Source of the DNA: Archaeoglobus sp. UBA234
GTDB lineage: Archaea > Halobacteriota > Archaeoglobi > Archaeoglobales > Archaeoglobaceae
Direction: 5' to 3'
Assembly: GCA_002494625.1 (NCBI GenBank)
Contig: DACH01000001.1
Span: 222,422-286,421, forward strand
Length of the DNA: 64,000 bases
The notes beneath the pieces were generated by a model, which was not told where the DNA came from, ran no database searches, and saw only the letters and a list, made by a program, of their open reading frames with translations. Below, one piece after another: positions 44,249-52,622 of this stretch. Every line of letters starts with the position of its first letter. The first letter of the stretch is position 1. The translations under genes were made by a program, and so were the position numbers.

Positions 44249-44505
44249 TGAGAATAAGAATTCTCAGTTCAATACTCGCTGAAAAAATTGGAAAAGAAAT
44301 TGAGATTAAAATAGGAGATGAGATTACTCTCGAAGAGCTTAAAGAAATCATTGCAGAAAGGTTTCCCGATGCGAGAGAGGAGATTAAGGATATTTTTTAC
44401 AATTTTTCCCTTAACGGAAGGCTTATCAGGGCTGAAGAAATGAAAAAGGTTAAGGTCAGAGATGAGGACAGCATTATAATATTCCCATCCATAGCCGGAG
44501 GTTAA
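44248..44505 (+). CDS. MoaD/ThiS-like sulfur carrier protein
   Basis: 85 residues with a ubiquitin-like pattern and the C-terminal Gly-Gly (FPSIAGG) that is thiocarboxylated in MoaD. It donates sulfur for the dithiolene of the pterin cofactor, matching its place directly behind an AOR gene (AorD-like position). No E1-like MoeB gene is adjacent. Confidence 0.92.
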   Translation: MRIRILSSILAEKIGKEIEIKIGDEITLEELKEIIAERFPDAREEIKDIFYNFSLNGRLIRAEEMKKVKVRDEDSIIIFPSIAGG

Positions 44506-44522
44506 TTAAGGAGAGGTCTGTA

Positions 44523-45233
44523 ATGGTAAATGTAAAGAAAATTATAATGCGAAACTTCAGCCAGAGTACAGGAAGATACGAGGAGTTCGAAGAAAAATAT
44601 GGATTTTTTAAATCACTTGCCAGAGAAATGATGAACTTTGGTGGGGTTGAGAGTGGAGTGTTTCTGGATGCAGGATGTGGAACAGGGATAATGAAGGATG
44701 TTGCACCGAATCTTGAACTTGTTGGCATGGATGTGTCACCCGAGATGGTGAGAATCGCCATCAGAAAAATTGAGAAAGCTCTTGTGGGTGATGCCGAGAA
44801 TCTCCCCTTCAGAGATAAAGTTTTTGATGGTGTGCTTTTCAATGCATCAATATTCTTGATCCCCGATGCAAAAAAGGCGGTCAGGGAATCAATCAGGGTT
44901 TCAAAGGATGGTGGAGTTATTCTTGGCTCTTACCTGGTTGGTTTCTACGAAGGAGAGGAGAAGATCGTTGAGAGATATGGACTGCGACACAGAGAAGTAT
45001 ATCCATCCGAGAAAATAGACAGGTTTGTAGATGAATTTGGAGCTGAAGTACTCTCAGTTCACTACCAGGTAAATGGAGAGTTTATGAAAGATTTCTATTT
45101 TGTACCTGCAATGTCAAACGCTCTTTTTCCGAAAATGGCCTACGAAGAAAGAGTTAAAAAAATCAATGAAATTTTCTCAGATTTGCCCGAAAAAATTGAG
45201 TTCAGATGTCGCATTTTCAAAATAACAGTCTGA
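44523..45233 (+). CDS. Class I SAM-dependent methyltransferase
   Basis: 236 residues. SAM motif I FLDAGCGTGIMKDVA, followed by VGMDVSPEMV (acidic loop) and VGDAENLPFRD (motif II). The fold is Methyltransf_11-like. It is the last gene of the AOR operon, 17 bp after the MoaD-like gene. It could modify a small molecule or cofactor; its target is not evident. Confidence 0.85.
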   Translation: MVNVKKIIMRNFSQSTGRYEEFEEKYGFFKSLAREMMNFGGVESGVFLDAGCGTGIMKDVAPNLELVGMDVSPEMVRIAIRKIEKALVGDAENLPFRDKVFDGVLFNASIFLIPDAKKAVRESIRVSKDGGVILGSYLVGFYEGEEKIVERYGLRHREVYPSEKIDRFVDEFGAEVLSVHYQVNGEFMKDFYFVPAMSNALFPKMAYEERVKKINEIFSDLPEKIEFRCRIFKITV

Positions 45234-45292
45234 TAGATTTAATTCAATAACTATTTATTTATTGAGTTTACCTTGTTTAACGGTAGAGGGTT

Positions 45293-45328
45293 TTTTGTTT
45301 ACAAAATCAGCAAAAAAGTATTTATAAT
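45293..45328 (+). promoter_or_regulatory. Promoter and dyad upstream of the PaaK gene
   Basis: A perfect 6-bp-arm palindrome ttttgt-tt-acaaaa (45293-45306) lies just upstream of a TATA-like tttataat (45321-45328). The GGAGGTG ribosome-binding site is at 45362-45368 and the GTG start at 45373. The dyad next to TATA may bind an activator or repressor. Confidence 0.5.
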
Positions 45329-45372
45329 CTTACTTTGTAACACATGATTAATAATTTAATTGGAGGTGGATT

Positions 45373-46680
45373 GTGTACTGGAATCCTTTTGCTGAAAAAA
45401 TGTCTGAGAGGGAACTGCAGGAATATCAGCTCAAAAAACTCCGGCAAACAGTTGAGATAGCCTACAGATATTCTCCATTTTACAGAGAACTCTACAAAAA
45501 AGAGAATATCGAGCCATCAGATATCAAGAGTCTTGATGATATAACAAAGTTTCCTTTCGTTAAAAAACAGGATTTGAGAGATAACTACCCCTTCGGACTG
45601 TTTGCCATTCCACTATCCCAGATCGTAAGACTTCATGCATCGAGCGGTACAACAGGAAAACCCACTGTTACTGGCTACACAGAGGGGGATTTAGAACTGT
45701 GGACTGAGAGTCTTACGAGGGGTCTGTACTCGGCAGGGGTAAGAAAAGAGGATGTAATGCAGATAGCCTATGGTTACGGGCTTTTCACAGGAGGACTTGG
45801 ATTCCACTACGCTGGAGAGAAAATCGGAGCCACTGTCGTTCCCATATCTTCTGGAAACACTCAAAGACAGCTTGATTTGATGAGAGATTTTGGAAGTACA
45901 GTATTTGCATGCACCCCATCATATATGATATATATCGCAGAATATGCTGAGAAGGCAGGTTTATCAATTCAGGGAGACACAAAACTGAAGATTGGATTCT
46001 TTGGTGCCGAACCCTGGAGTGAGGAGACAAGAAAGAGAATTGAAGATAAAACAGGAATTGAAGCTATAAATGTTTACGGTACTTCTGAGATCGGGGGTCC
46101 TGTTGTTACTGAATGTTATGCCAAGTCAGGAATCCACTTCTGGGGAGACATATACATAATCGAGATCATTAACCCGGAAACGGGAGAGCAACTTGAACCA
46201 GGAGAAAAAGGGGAGCTTGTTGTCACTGTGCTTGGAAAAGAGGGAATGCCGATGATCAGATGGAGAACCGGAGATATAACAGCAATGATAGCAGAAAAAT
46301 GTGAGTGTGGAAGAGCACATCCCAGAATTGATAGAATCATGGGAAGGAGCGATGATATGTTCGTTATAAGGGGTGTGAATGTCTTTCCAAGTCAGGTAGA
46401 GTATGCTCTCATGCTCCTTCCCGAGGTGGCAGAGCATTATCAGATAATTCTGGAGAGAGACGAGAAGGGTATTGACTCAATGATAGTTCAGGTTGAGATA
46501 AACCCAGATTACTCAAAAGACTACAGTTCACAGGATAGACTTAGAGAGCTTGAAAGCAGGGTCGCAGAGCATCTGAGAACACATCTGAATGTCAGACCAA
46601 GGGTTGAAATACTGGAGCCAGAAACGCTGCCAAGATTTGAAGGGAAGGCAAAGCGAGTGCAGGACAAGAGAAGACTCTAA
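45373..46680 (+). CDS. paaK: Phenylacetate-CoA ligase family protein
   Basis: 435 residues starting at GTG behind GGAGGTG. ATP site LHASSGTTGKPTVTGYT, then NVYGTSEIGGP, WRTGDITAMI and the late GRSDDMFVIRGVNVFPSQVE, which are PaaK hallmarks. Length is normal. It activates phenylacetate or a related aryl acid to its CoA ester. Placed behind the AOR set, it could take the acid that AOR produces. Several PaaK homologues use other aryl acids, so the exact substrate is open. Confidence 0.92.
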   Translation: MYWNPFAEKMSERELQEYQLKKLRQTVEIAYRYSPFYRELYKKENIEPSDIKSLDDITKFPFVKKQDLRDNYPFGLFAIPLSQIVRLHASSGTTGKPTVTGYTEGDLELWTESLTRGLYSAGVRKEDVMQIAYGYGLFTGGLGFHYAGEKIGATVVPISSGNTQRQLDLMRDFGSTVFACTPSYMIYIAEYAEKAGLSIQGDTKLKIGFFGAEPWSEETRKRIEDKTGIEAINVYGTSEIGGPVVTECYAKSGIHFWGDIYIIEIINPETGEQLEPGEKGELVVTVLGKEGMPMIRWRTGDITAMIAEKCECGRAHPRIDRIMGRSDDMFVIRGVNVFPSQVEYALMLLPEVAEHYQIILERDEKGIDSMIVQVEINPDYSKDYSSQDRLRELESRVAEHLRTHLNVRPRVEILEPETLPRFEGKAKRVQDKRRL

Positions 46681-46746
46681 GGGCTTTATACAGCCAGTTT
46701 TCAAAATAAGGAAAAAGATAAATTAAACCTTCATCAATTTTTTCCA

Positions 46747-47277
46747 ATGAGACCTGCCCTGATTATTGTTGATATGATCAAGGGGAATGAACCATTTTTC
46801 AACGAGAACCATACAGAGATAATTCCCACCATCAAAAAAACAGCTGAAAAATGCAGAGAACTGAAAATCCCTGTTATTTATGCAAACGACAGTTACATTG
46901 AGTCAGACTGGATATTCAATTTCATGAAAAAACATGCAGTGAGGGGAACAAATGGGGTTGAGGTTATCGACGCCCTCACACCTGAAAAAGGTGACATCGT
47001 GCTTGAAAAAAGGAGATTCAGTGCCTTTTTCAGAACCGATCTTGACATCACACTCAGGGAGCTTGGGGTGGATACTGTAGCTATTGCAGGAATTAACACC
47101 CATGTCTGTGTTCTTGCAACAGCTTTCGATGCTGTTAGCAACGATTTCAGGGCAATCATTCTCGAGGACTGCTGTGCCTCACATAAAAAAGAGATCCATG
47201 ACTTTATCGTGAAAAGTTTTAGAGGGATGCCCGCATTCAGGATAATGAAAAGTGAGGAGTTCCTAAATCAGCTTTAA
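46747..47277 (+). CDS. Isochorismatase-family cysteine hydrolase
   Basis: 176 residues. The Asp9-Lys88-Cys121 triad appears in IIVDMIKG, VLEKRRFSAF and GINTHVCVLAT with the preceding cis-peptide. Length and motifs resemble nicotinamidase or N-carbamoyl/amide hydrolases. Near paaK an amide of the catabolised acid is a possible substrate, but nicotinamidase is equally compatible. Confidence 0.85.
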   Translation: MRPALIIVDMIKGNEPFFNENHTEIIPTIKKTAEKCRELKIPVIYANDSYIESDWIFNFMKKHAVRGTNGVEVIDALTPEKGDIVLEKRRFSAFFRTDLDITLRELGVDTVAIAGINTHVCVLATAFDAVSNDFRAIILEDCCASHKKEIHDFIVKSFRGMPAFRIMKSEEFLNQL

Positions 47278-47326
47278 GAGGAGTTGTTGCACTAAAATAT
47301 AAAATAAAAAATTTAAATAAAAAAAT

Positions 47327-48382
47327 TCAATATGTTTCTCTGAAATACTCTACAACCTTTTGATAGAGATCCACACACTCCTTTAAGGCTTTGAAGTGTA
47401 CCTGAAAGTTCATCACAAAGTGTCTGCAGCCAACCTTGTAATACTCCTCGAACCTCTCGATATAGTCATCAACACTGCCGTAAACAATTGGAGACTTCTC
47501 CACAACCTCATCCGGTAGCTTCTTAGCCTCCTCAAACCATGCTTTAGCGTCTCTTGGAAAAACAAGATTGAAGGTCATTTCAAAATCATATGTTGGTGGT
47601 TCGAAACCCATAGCTTCGATAATTCTTGGTCTCGTTAAAAGAAGGAGTTTTGCGGGAAGCATTGCCTTTTCCCTTGCTTCATCTCTGTCCTTTGCAAGAA
47701 CACCGTACATGAAGTGAGCCATGTCAATTTTCTCAGCATCTCTTCCCGCCTCTCTCGCTGCCTTCATCACAGCCTCTCTTCCCTCAGCATACTTCTCCAC
47801 AGAGAGGTTTGCGGGAAGCCAGCCATCAGCATATCTCCCAACCATCCTCATGGTTCTCGGAGAGCTTCCTGCCACATAAATCGGATAGTGTGGTTGCTGA
47901 ACAGGTTTGGGATGTACAAAAGCCTGTTTCAACTTGTAATAATTTCCTTCGAAGTCAACAAAATCATCTTCAAGTAGCTTCTTTATAATCTCCAGTGCCT
48001 CAATTGTTCTACCAACAGGTTTATCGTACTCTATGCCGAAAGGAACGAGATTCATAGCTTCTCCAATTCCTATCCCCAGCATTGCTCTTCCTTTAGAGAG
48101 TATATCAAGAGTGTTGGCTTTTTGAACCAGAACAGCTGGATGATAACGGTAAGTATCACTCACACCGCTTGTGAGCATTATTTTTTCCGTTTTAACAGCC
48201 AGGGCACTCAGAACTGCCCATGCTTCAAGTGCATCCCACCTCTTCACTCCCGTCGCTACCAGATGATCCGGCATCCAGTAAGAATCAAGTCCGATCTTAT
48301 CACAGTAGGTTGCTATGTCAAGAATTGCCTCCCATGGGGAATTCGGTCCTTCTATCCCAAACTTAACCTTATCCACATCCAT
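47327..48382 (-). CDS. LLM-class F420-dependent oxidoreductase
   Basis: 351 residues, luciferase-like TIM barrel: VKFGIEGPNSPWEAILD, LDSYWMPDHLV, VLSALAVKTEKIMLTSGVSD and AMLGIGIGEAMNL. The pattern resembles Mer and F420-dependent glucose-6-phosphate or alcohol dehydrogenases. It follows a DUF35 and a thiolase gene (3-bp gaps), so it may act on an acyl-CoA-derived alcohol or ketone. F420 rather than FMN is inferred from the subfamily and organism. Confidence 0.85.
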   Translation of the reverse strand: MDVDKVKFGIEGPNSPWEAILDIATYCDKIGLDSYWMPDHLVATGVKRWDALEAWAVLSALAVKTEKIMLTSGVSDTYRYHPAVLVQKANTLDILSKGRAMLGIGIGEAMNLVPFGIEYDKPVGRTIEALEIIKKLLEDDFVDFEGNYYKLKQAFVHPKPVQQPHYPIYVAGSSPRTMRMVGRYADGWLPANLSVEKYAEGREAVMKAAREAGRDAEKIDMAHFMYGVLAKDRDEAREKAMLPAKLLLLTRPRIIEAMGFEPPTYDFEMTFNLVFPRDAKAWFEEAKKLPDEVVEKSPIVYGSVDDYIERFEEYYKVGCRHFVMNFQVHFKALKECVDLYQKVVEYFRETY

Positions 48383-48385
48383 AAC

Positions 48386-48790
48386 CTACACCTTTCTGAA
48401 ATAAACTTTCCAGACTCCAGTCTCATCTTTCCCGGTTTCTGCCACCACTTTATCTCCAACGGAGATCTTATCTTTAGCCCATCCAACAACTTTGAAATCC
48501 CCAAATCTGGCAACAGCTATGATATACGACTCTTTCAGGAACTCAAAGCCTGCCGGGAATGAATGCTGCTCTGTCATACACTCAACTTCTCCCTCTCCCC
48601 CTATCTCAACCCATTCCATATCATCTGAGTAGCAGAGACTGCAGTCCGCCTGGGGTGGGGAGTACTTAGCCCCACAACTTTTACATACAGTTCCGTAAAT
48701 TTTGCCTTCTTCAAGCCCTTTCCAGTATTTTTCCACTCTTGTAACAGGGATGTTGTGCTTGAAAACAAGCTCTCTACCTTCTATAATCAT
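48386..48790 (-). CDS. Zn-ribbon/OB-fold protein (DUF35), thiolase partner
   Basis: 134 residues from ATG 48790, preferred because the longer frame overlaps the thiolase gene. Zn knuckles CKSC and CSLC (in CKSCGAKYSPPQADCSLC) precede an OB-fold with GGEGEVECMTEQ. In archaea DUF35 proteins hold acetoacetyl-CoA thiolase and HMG-CoA synthase together. Here it follows a thiolase directly, but no HMG-CoA synthase gene is adjacent. Confidence 0.9.
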   Translation of the reverse strand: MIIEGRELVFKHNIPVTRVEKYWKGLEEGKIYGTVCKSCGAKYSPPQADCSLCYSDDMEWVEIGGEGEVECMTEQHSFPAGFEFLKESYIIAVARFGDFKVVGWAKDKISVGDKVVAETGKDETGVWKVYFRKV

Positions 48791-48792
48791 CC

Positions 48793-49959
48793 TTACACCC
48801 CCAGTACGAACACCCATCCGAAATGTCCGGTTCCACCTATGTTATGAGTCAAAGCCTTGTAGTTCTCCAGATCGGCCTGAAGATCTCCAGCCTCCTCTCT
48901 GAGCTGCTTCACAGCCTCATAAATCATTGCAAGCCCGGTCGCTCCAAGTGGGTGTCCCTTGGCTTTCAATCCACCAAATGTATTTACAGTAATGTCTCCT
49001 CCAAAATCACTTCTTCCCTCCTCAACAAACTTTCCTCCCTCACCCTTTCTACAGAAACCGAGATCCTCATACGCCATTATCTCTGCTATTGTGAAGCAAT
49101 CGTGCAAACATGCTACATCTAAGCTTTTCAGTGGATTTTCAATCCCAGCCATTTTGTAAGCCATTTTTGATGCCTCAACGGTTGCTTTCAAGCCAGCATA
49201 GTCGCTCCTCTTCGTCACATTTGCAGTATCAGAGGAGTAGCCTATACCTTCAATCCACACAGCCTCCTTTCCAAGCTCCTTGATCTTTTTCTCCGAAGCA
49301 AGGATCGCTGCACTTGCTCCATCACTTATAGGACAGCAATCAAAAAGCTTGAGGGGATATGCTACATATCTCGAAGATACTGCCTTCTCAAGCGTTATTT
49401 CCTTCGGAAAATGTGCTTTTGGATTCTTTGCAGCATTTCTGTGATTCTTTACAGCCACCATTGCAAGCTGCTCTGAAGTTGTGCCGTATTTTGCCATATG
49501 GGCTGATGCGTGCATCGCATAATAACCAGGAAATGTAGTTCCATACTGGTGAAACTCCCAGAGGTAACTCCCACTTCTTCCTCCAACAGCCAGAGAAGTT
49601 GGAGTATTGAGCTCAGTCATCTTTTCAACACCTATTGCTACTGCTATGTCAGCCATTCCAGAAACTATACTTGAATAAGCAGTATATAATGCCGCACTAC
49701 CGGTAGCACATGCAGCTTCAACTCTGATTGGACCTTTTCCGGCAAAACCACAGTATTCGTTGATCGGGACCGCAGGCATGAGTTCATATCCTCTTGTGTT
49801 TGAGGTTCCAACAACACTCATGTCGATATCTTCGCGTGATATATCAGCATCTTCAATAGCCTCCTTAACAGCATCAAAAGCCAGCTCCTGAATTGTTTTT
49901 TCATGAACCCCAAACTTCGTACAACCAACTCCGATGATGCCAACTCGCATGAACTTCAT
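48793..49959 (-). CDS. Thiolase-family protein (archaeal acetyl-CoA acetyltransferase type)
   Basis: 388 residues. Nucleophile Cys84 in VEAACATGSAALY, base region LHDCFTIAE, and GLKAKGHPLGATG with the conserved His. It catalyses Claisen condensation or thiolytic cleavage of 3-ketoacyl-CoA. It starts MKFMRVGIIGVG; the second Met is an alternative. As part of a catabolic island it more likely works in the cleavage direction (inference). Confidence 0.92.
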   Translation of the reverse strand: MKFMRVGIIGVGCTKFGVHEKTIQELAFDAVKEAIEDADISREDIDMSVVGTSNTRGYELMPAVPINEYCGFAGKGPIRVEAACATGSAALYTAYSSIVSGMADIAVAIGVEKMTELNTPTSLAVGGRSGSYLWEFHQYGTTFPGYYAMHASAHMAKYGTTSEQLAMVAVKNHRNAAKNPKAHFPKEITLEKAVSSRYVAYPLKLFDCCPISDGASAAILASEKKIKELGKEAVWIEGIGYSSDTANVTKRSDYAGLKATVEASKMAYKMAGIENPLKSLDVACLHDCFTIAEIMAYEDLGFCRKGEGGKFVEEGRSDFGGDITVNTFGGLKAKGHPLGATGLAMIYEAVKQLREEAGDLQADLENYKALTHNIGGTGHFGWVFVLGV

Positions 49960-50065
49960 TCAAATTTTATCAATATAAATCATTCGGTATTTTGTCCTTT
50001 GGTAGCAAGTGGCAAGGAAATAAGCGATTTTTAAGAAAAGAGATACCAGTAACCTTATCCACAAT

Positions 50066-50470
50066 TCAATCATCTTTTAAAATCATCTCACCCCTTCCAT
50101 AAACTATTGCACTCCCCTTTGCAATGATTTCCCCACCCCTGTAGACCCTCAACTCATAAAAGCCAATCCTCCTGCCCCCACTTATCCGCTCTGCCTCTCC
50201 AACAAGAACCTCGCCCTCAGTTGCAGAAGAGTAGAAATCCATGCTTATATTCACTGCCATCCTCCTGATGTTGTCGGAATTTCCAGCTATTGCAAAAGCA
50301 AAATCTGCAACGGACATGATAAACGCCCCATGAGCCACACCATGAAAGTTAAGGAAGTCCGGTTTTACCTTTGCTCTCACTCTGGCATAGCCATCCCTTA
50401 TTTCCTCAACTTCTGCTCCAAGATACTTTCTGAAAGAGTCTTCAAGAAGAACTTCTCTAAGCCTGTCCAT
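50066..50470 (-). CDS. PaaI-type hotdog-fold thioesterase
   Basis: 134 residues. NFHGVAHGAFIMSVADFAFAIAGN is the PaaI signature with the catalytic Asp/Asn region. PaaI enzymes hydrolyse aryl- or acyl-CoA thioesters, often as a rescue valve of CoA-dependent aromatic pathways. It lies behind the thiolase start (106 bp), on the same strand but with its own region between. Confidence 0.9.
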   Translation of the reverse strand: MDRLREVLLEDSFRKYLGAEVEEIRDGYARVRAKVKPDFLNFHGVAHGAFIMSVADFAFAIAGNSDNIRRMAVNISMDFYSSATEGEVLVGEAERISGGRRIGFYELRVYRGGEIIAKGSAIVYGRGEMILKDD

Positions 50471-50518
50471 AAAGAAAAAAATAGGATAATTTATTATTAA
50501 TTTTACCTTCTCTTTTTT

Positions 50519-51445
50519 CTACCTCTCCTCGGCACTGAACTGTCTCAAGATGTCGGAGATGTTTTCAGCAGCATAAACAATCCTGTAAGAAGGTCTGGAA
50601 ATCAGATCTGCATCAATTATGTAAACTCTTCCCTCCTTAACTGCATCAATGTCAAGCTCGCTCACCACAAATTCATAGGTTGCATTCCCCTCTCCACCCA
50701 TGCCTGACCCTGAGCTAACGAGAACTATATCCGGATTCTTGCTGATTATATCTTCTTTACTCACAGCTTTCCAGCCCTTAAGATCTGAGAAAACATTTTC
50801 TCCCCCTACAATGGATATGATTTCGTCAATGAAGGTGCCTGATCCACTGACCCATATCGGTTCATGCCATAGTATATGAACCACCTTTGGCTTTCTTTCA
50901 AATTCATTCCTGCTGCTTGCAATTTTTTCATCAATGAAGTTTACGAGTTTGCTTGCATTCTCTTCCTCCCCAGTTATTCTGCCAAGCAGAAGTACGTTCT
51001 TCTTTATATCATCAATGGATTTTGGACTGAAAGCTACCACAGTCAATCCAAGATTTTTAAGGGTTTCAACATTCTGCTGTCCATTTCCCTCAGACGCCAC
51101 AACCAAATCGGGATTCAATGATACGACTTTTTCAATGTCAATCGTTGTAAATCCACCAATTTTTGTTATATTCTTCACTTCAGGCGGGTAATTACAGAAA
51201 TCTGTGACCGCTACAACCTTATCTCCAACACCGATGGCGAAGAGGTTTTCAGTGTTACTCGGTGCAAGAGAGACTATTCTTTCAGGCTTATTTTCGATCG
51301 TTACTGAAAAGTTGAAGTCATCCACAACTGTTATCGGGTAGGATTGATTCTCTGTTTTAACCTGAGCTTTTTCTGGTTGGGCTACACATCCCACAAGGAG
51401 CAAGGGCAAGAGAAGCAGCACAGCTATTATTCTCATATCCCTCAT
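50519..51445 (-). CDS. ABC substrate-binding lipoprotein, BtuF/FhuD-like
   Basis: 308 residues. Signal MRDMRIIAVLLLLPLLLVGC with lipobox LVGC, then the class III binding-protein pattern VSLAPSNTENLFAIG and LVVASEGNGQQNVETL, with KPKVVHILWHEPIWVSG in the second lobe. Cobalamin or an Fe-chelate is the likely ligand. No permease or ATPase gene is adjacent, so it relies on partners encoded elsewhere. Confidence 0.88.
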   Translation of the reverse strand: MRDMRIIAVLLLLPLLLVGCVAQPEKAQVKTENQSYPITVVDDFNFSVTIENKPERIVSLAPSNTENLFAIGVGDKVVAVTDFCNYPPEVKNITKIGGFTTIDIEKVVSLNPDLVVASEGNGQQNVETLKNLGLTVVAFSPKSIDDIKKNVLLLGRITGEEENASKLVNFIDEKIASSRNEFERKPKVVHILWHEPIWVSGSGTFIDEIISIVGGENVFSDLKGWKAVSKEDIISKNPDIVLVSSGSGMGGEGNATYEFVVSELDIDAVKEGRVYIIDADLISRPSYRIVYAAENISDILRQFSAEER

Positions 51446-51523
51446 GCAGCCACCTTTGAAATGTTTTGCTATATAAACTTATCCGACAAAGTTGATTAAA
51501 AATAAAGAAAAGTTGATTCTAAT

Positions 51524-51856
51524 TTAAAAAACGAGGGGAATGTAGCCTTCACTGATGAGTTCGTTAATCATGCTTCCCACATATTCCACCCTTGCAAAAT
51601 CAAGCTTTTCTCTGGGATGGTTCTTTGAATCTGCAATGAATTTGCAGACCAAGGGCTTATACTCTCCGATAGAAGAGGTTACTGCTTCTCTAAAATGCTT
51701 ATCCTCAACAAGCAAATCCTGAGACGGCCCAATGAAAACAATCTCAACACTTTCTGCCCACTTGAACTTCATCGAGTTTGCAGCAAACATCACACCCGTC
51801 AGTGCTTTCTCCTTAGCCTCCTTTCCGCTGGATATTATCACCAGAAGCTTGCTCAT
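51524..51856 (-). CDS. DsrE-like family protein
   Basis: 110 residues from MSKLLVIISSGKEAKEKALTGVMFA (ATG 51856); the upstream extension looks non-coding. The pattern of an N-terminal strand, GKEAKEKA helix and EIVFIGPSQDLL strand resembles small DsrE/YchN-like proteins involved in sulfur relay. One Cys (PLVCKFIAD) is in a suitable position. Function unassigned. Confidence 0.7.
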   Translation of the reverse strand: MSKLLVIISSGKEAKEKALTGVMFAANSMKFKWAESVEIVFIGPSQDLLVEDKHFREAVTSSIGEYKPLVCKFIADSKNHPREKLDFARVEYVGSMINELISEGYIPLVF

Positions 51857-52135
51857 GTATAATTTCGAGCTTTGGAAGTATAAATTTTTATTGAATTGAG
51901 AAACTATTGACGAAATTCGAATTTTCAATTAAAAAGGTGCCAAAGTTAGAAGAAAAAACTCAGATACTTTCTTCAAATTTAAGTCATTCCAAGAGCTGAA
52001 GCATTTCCAAAAAGTTTATTATCATAAAATTCAGAGTGGCTGAAAATTAGCATCATAGAGTACAAAAGATTTCACAAATGAGGAGTTTTCTGCTCCAGAC
52101 CATAAATCAAAGATTAATAAGGGAGGTGTAAGTGG

Positions 52136-52609
52136 TTGAGTCTCGAAAAAATGTTTTTGCACGAAAAAACAGTCGATATAATGCTGAAAATCCTGGAAGC
52201 TGAGGAGAAGGGGGAGGAGGCTTACCCCCTTGGAATTTCAAAGGATGTTGGCTCTCCTTACAGCTATATCTCAAAGGTGTTAAGTGAATTCGAGGAAAAC
52301 GCGCTGATTGAGAGTGAGTTCAAAGGGAGAGTAAGAAAAGTCAGGTTTACAAAAGAGGGAAAGAAAATTGCTGAGCTTTTCAAGAAAATAAAAGAAGAGC
52401 TTAGAAAGGATTTTGTAGCGAGAAAAAAGGTAGATATGCTTGAAGAAATAGTAAACAATGCTAACGGAAAGAGCGAGGAGGAGCTCTTCAGAATTCTCGC
52501 TCCCGTAAAAACAGAGCTTAAGATCCTGAAAGAAAAAACCGAAGATTCCGGAACAATAGAATTCATCAATCGCCTTGAGAGCAGGATAGAACAGATGCTC
52601 AGAGCCTGA
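52136..52609 (+). CDS. Winged-helix transcription regulator with coiled-coil tail
   Basis: 157 residues, TTG start behind GGGAGGTG. Residues ~10-75 form a MarR/PadR-like winged helix (ISKDVGSPYSYISKVLSEFEENALIE, GRVRKVRFTKEGKKIAELF). The rest is helical and charged, probably a dimerising coiled coil. It is 13 bp upstream of the M20 peptidase gene, same strand, and thus probably in one operon. Its preceding 207-bp gap shows no ORF. Confidence 0.82.
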   Translation: MSLEKMFLHEKTVDIMLKILEAEEKGEEAYPLGISKDVGSPYSYISKVLSEFEENALIESEFKGRVRKVRFTKEGKKIAELFKKIKEELRKDFVARKKVDMLEEIVNNANGKSEEELFRILAPVKTELKILKEKTEDSGTIEFINRLESRIEQMLRA

Positions 52610-52622
52610 ACTGGTTGATAGT

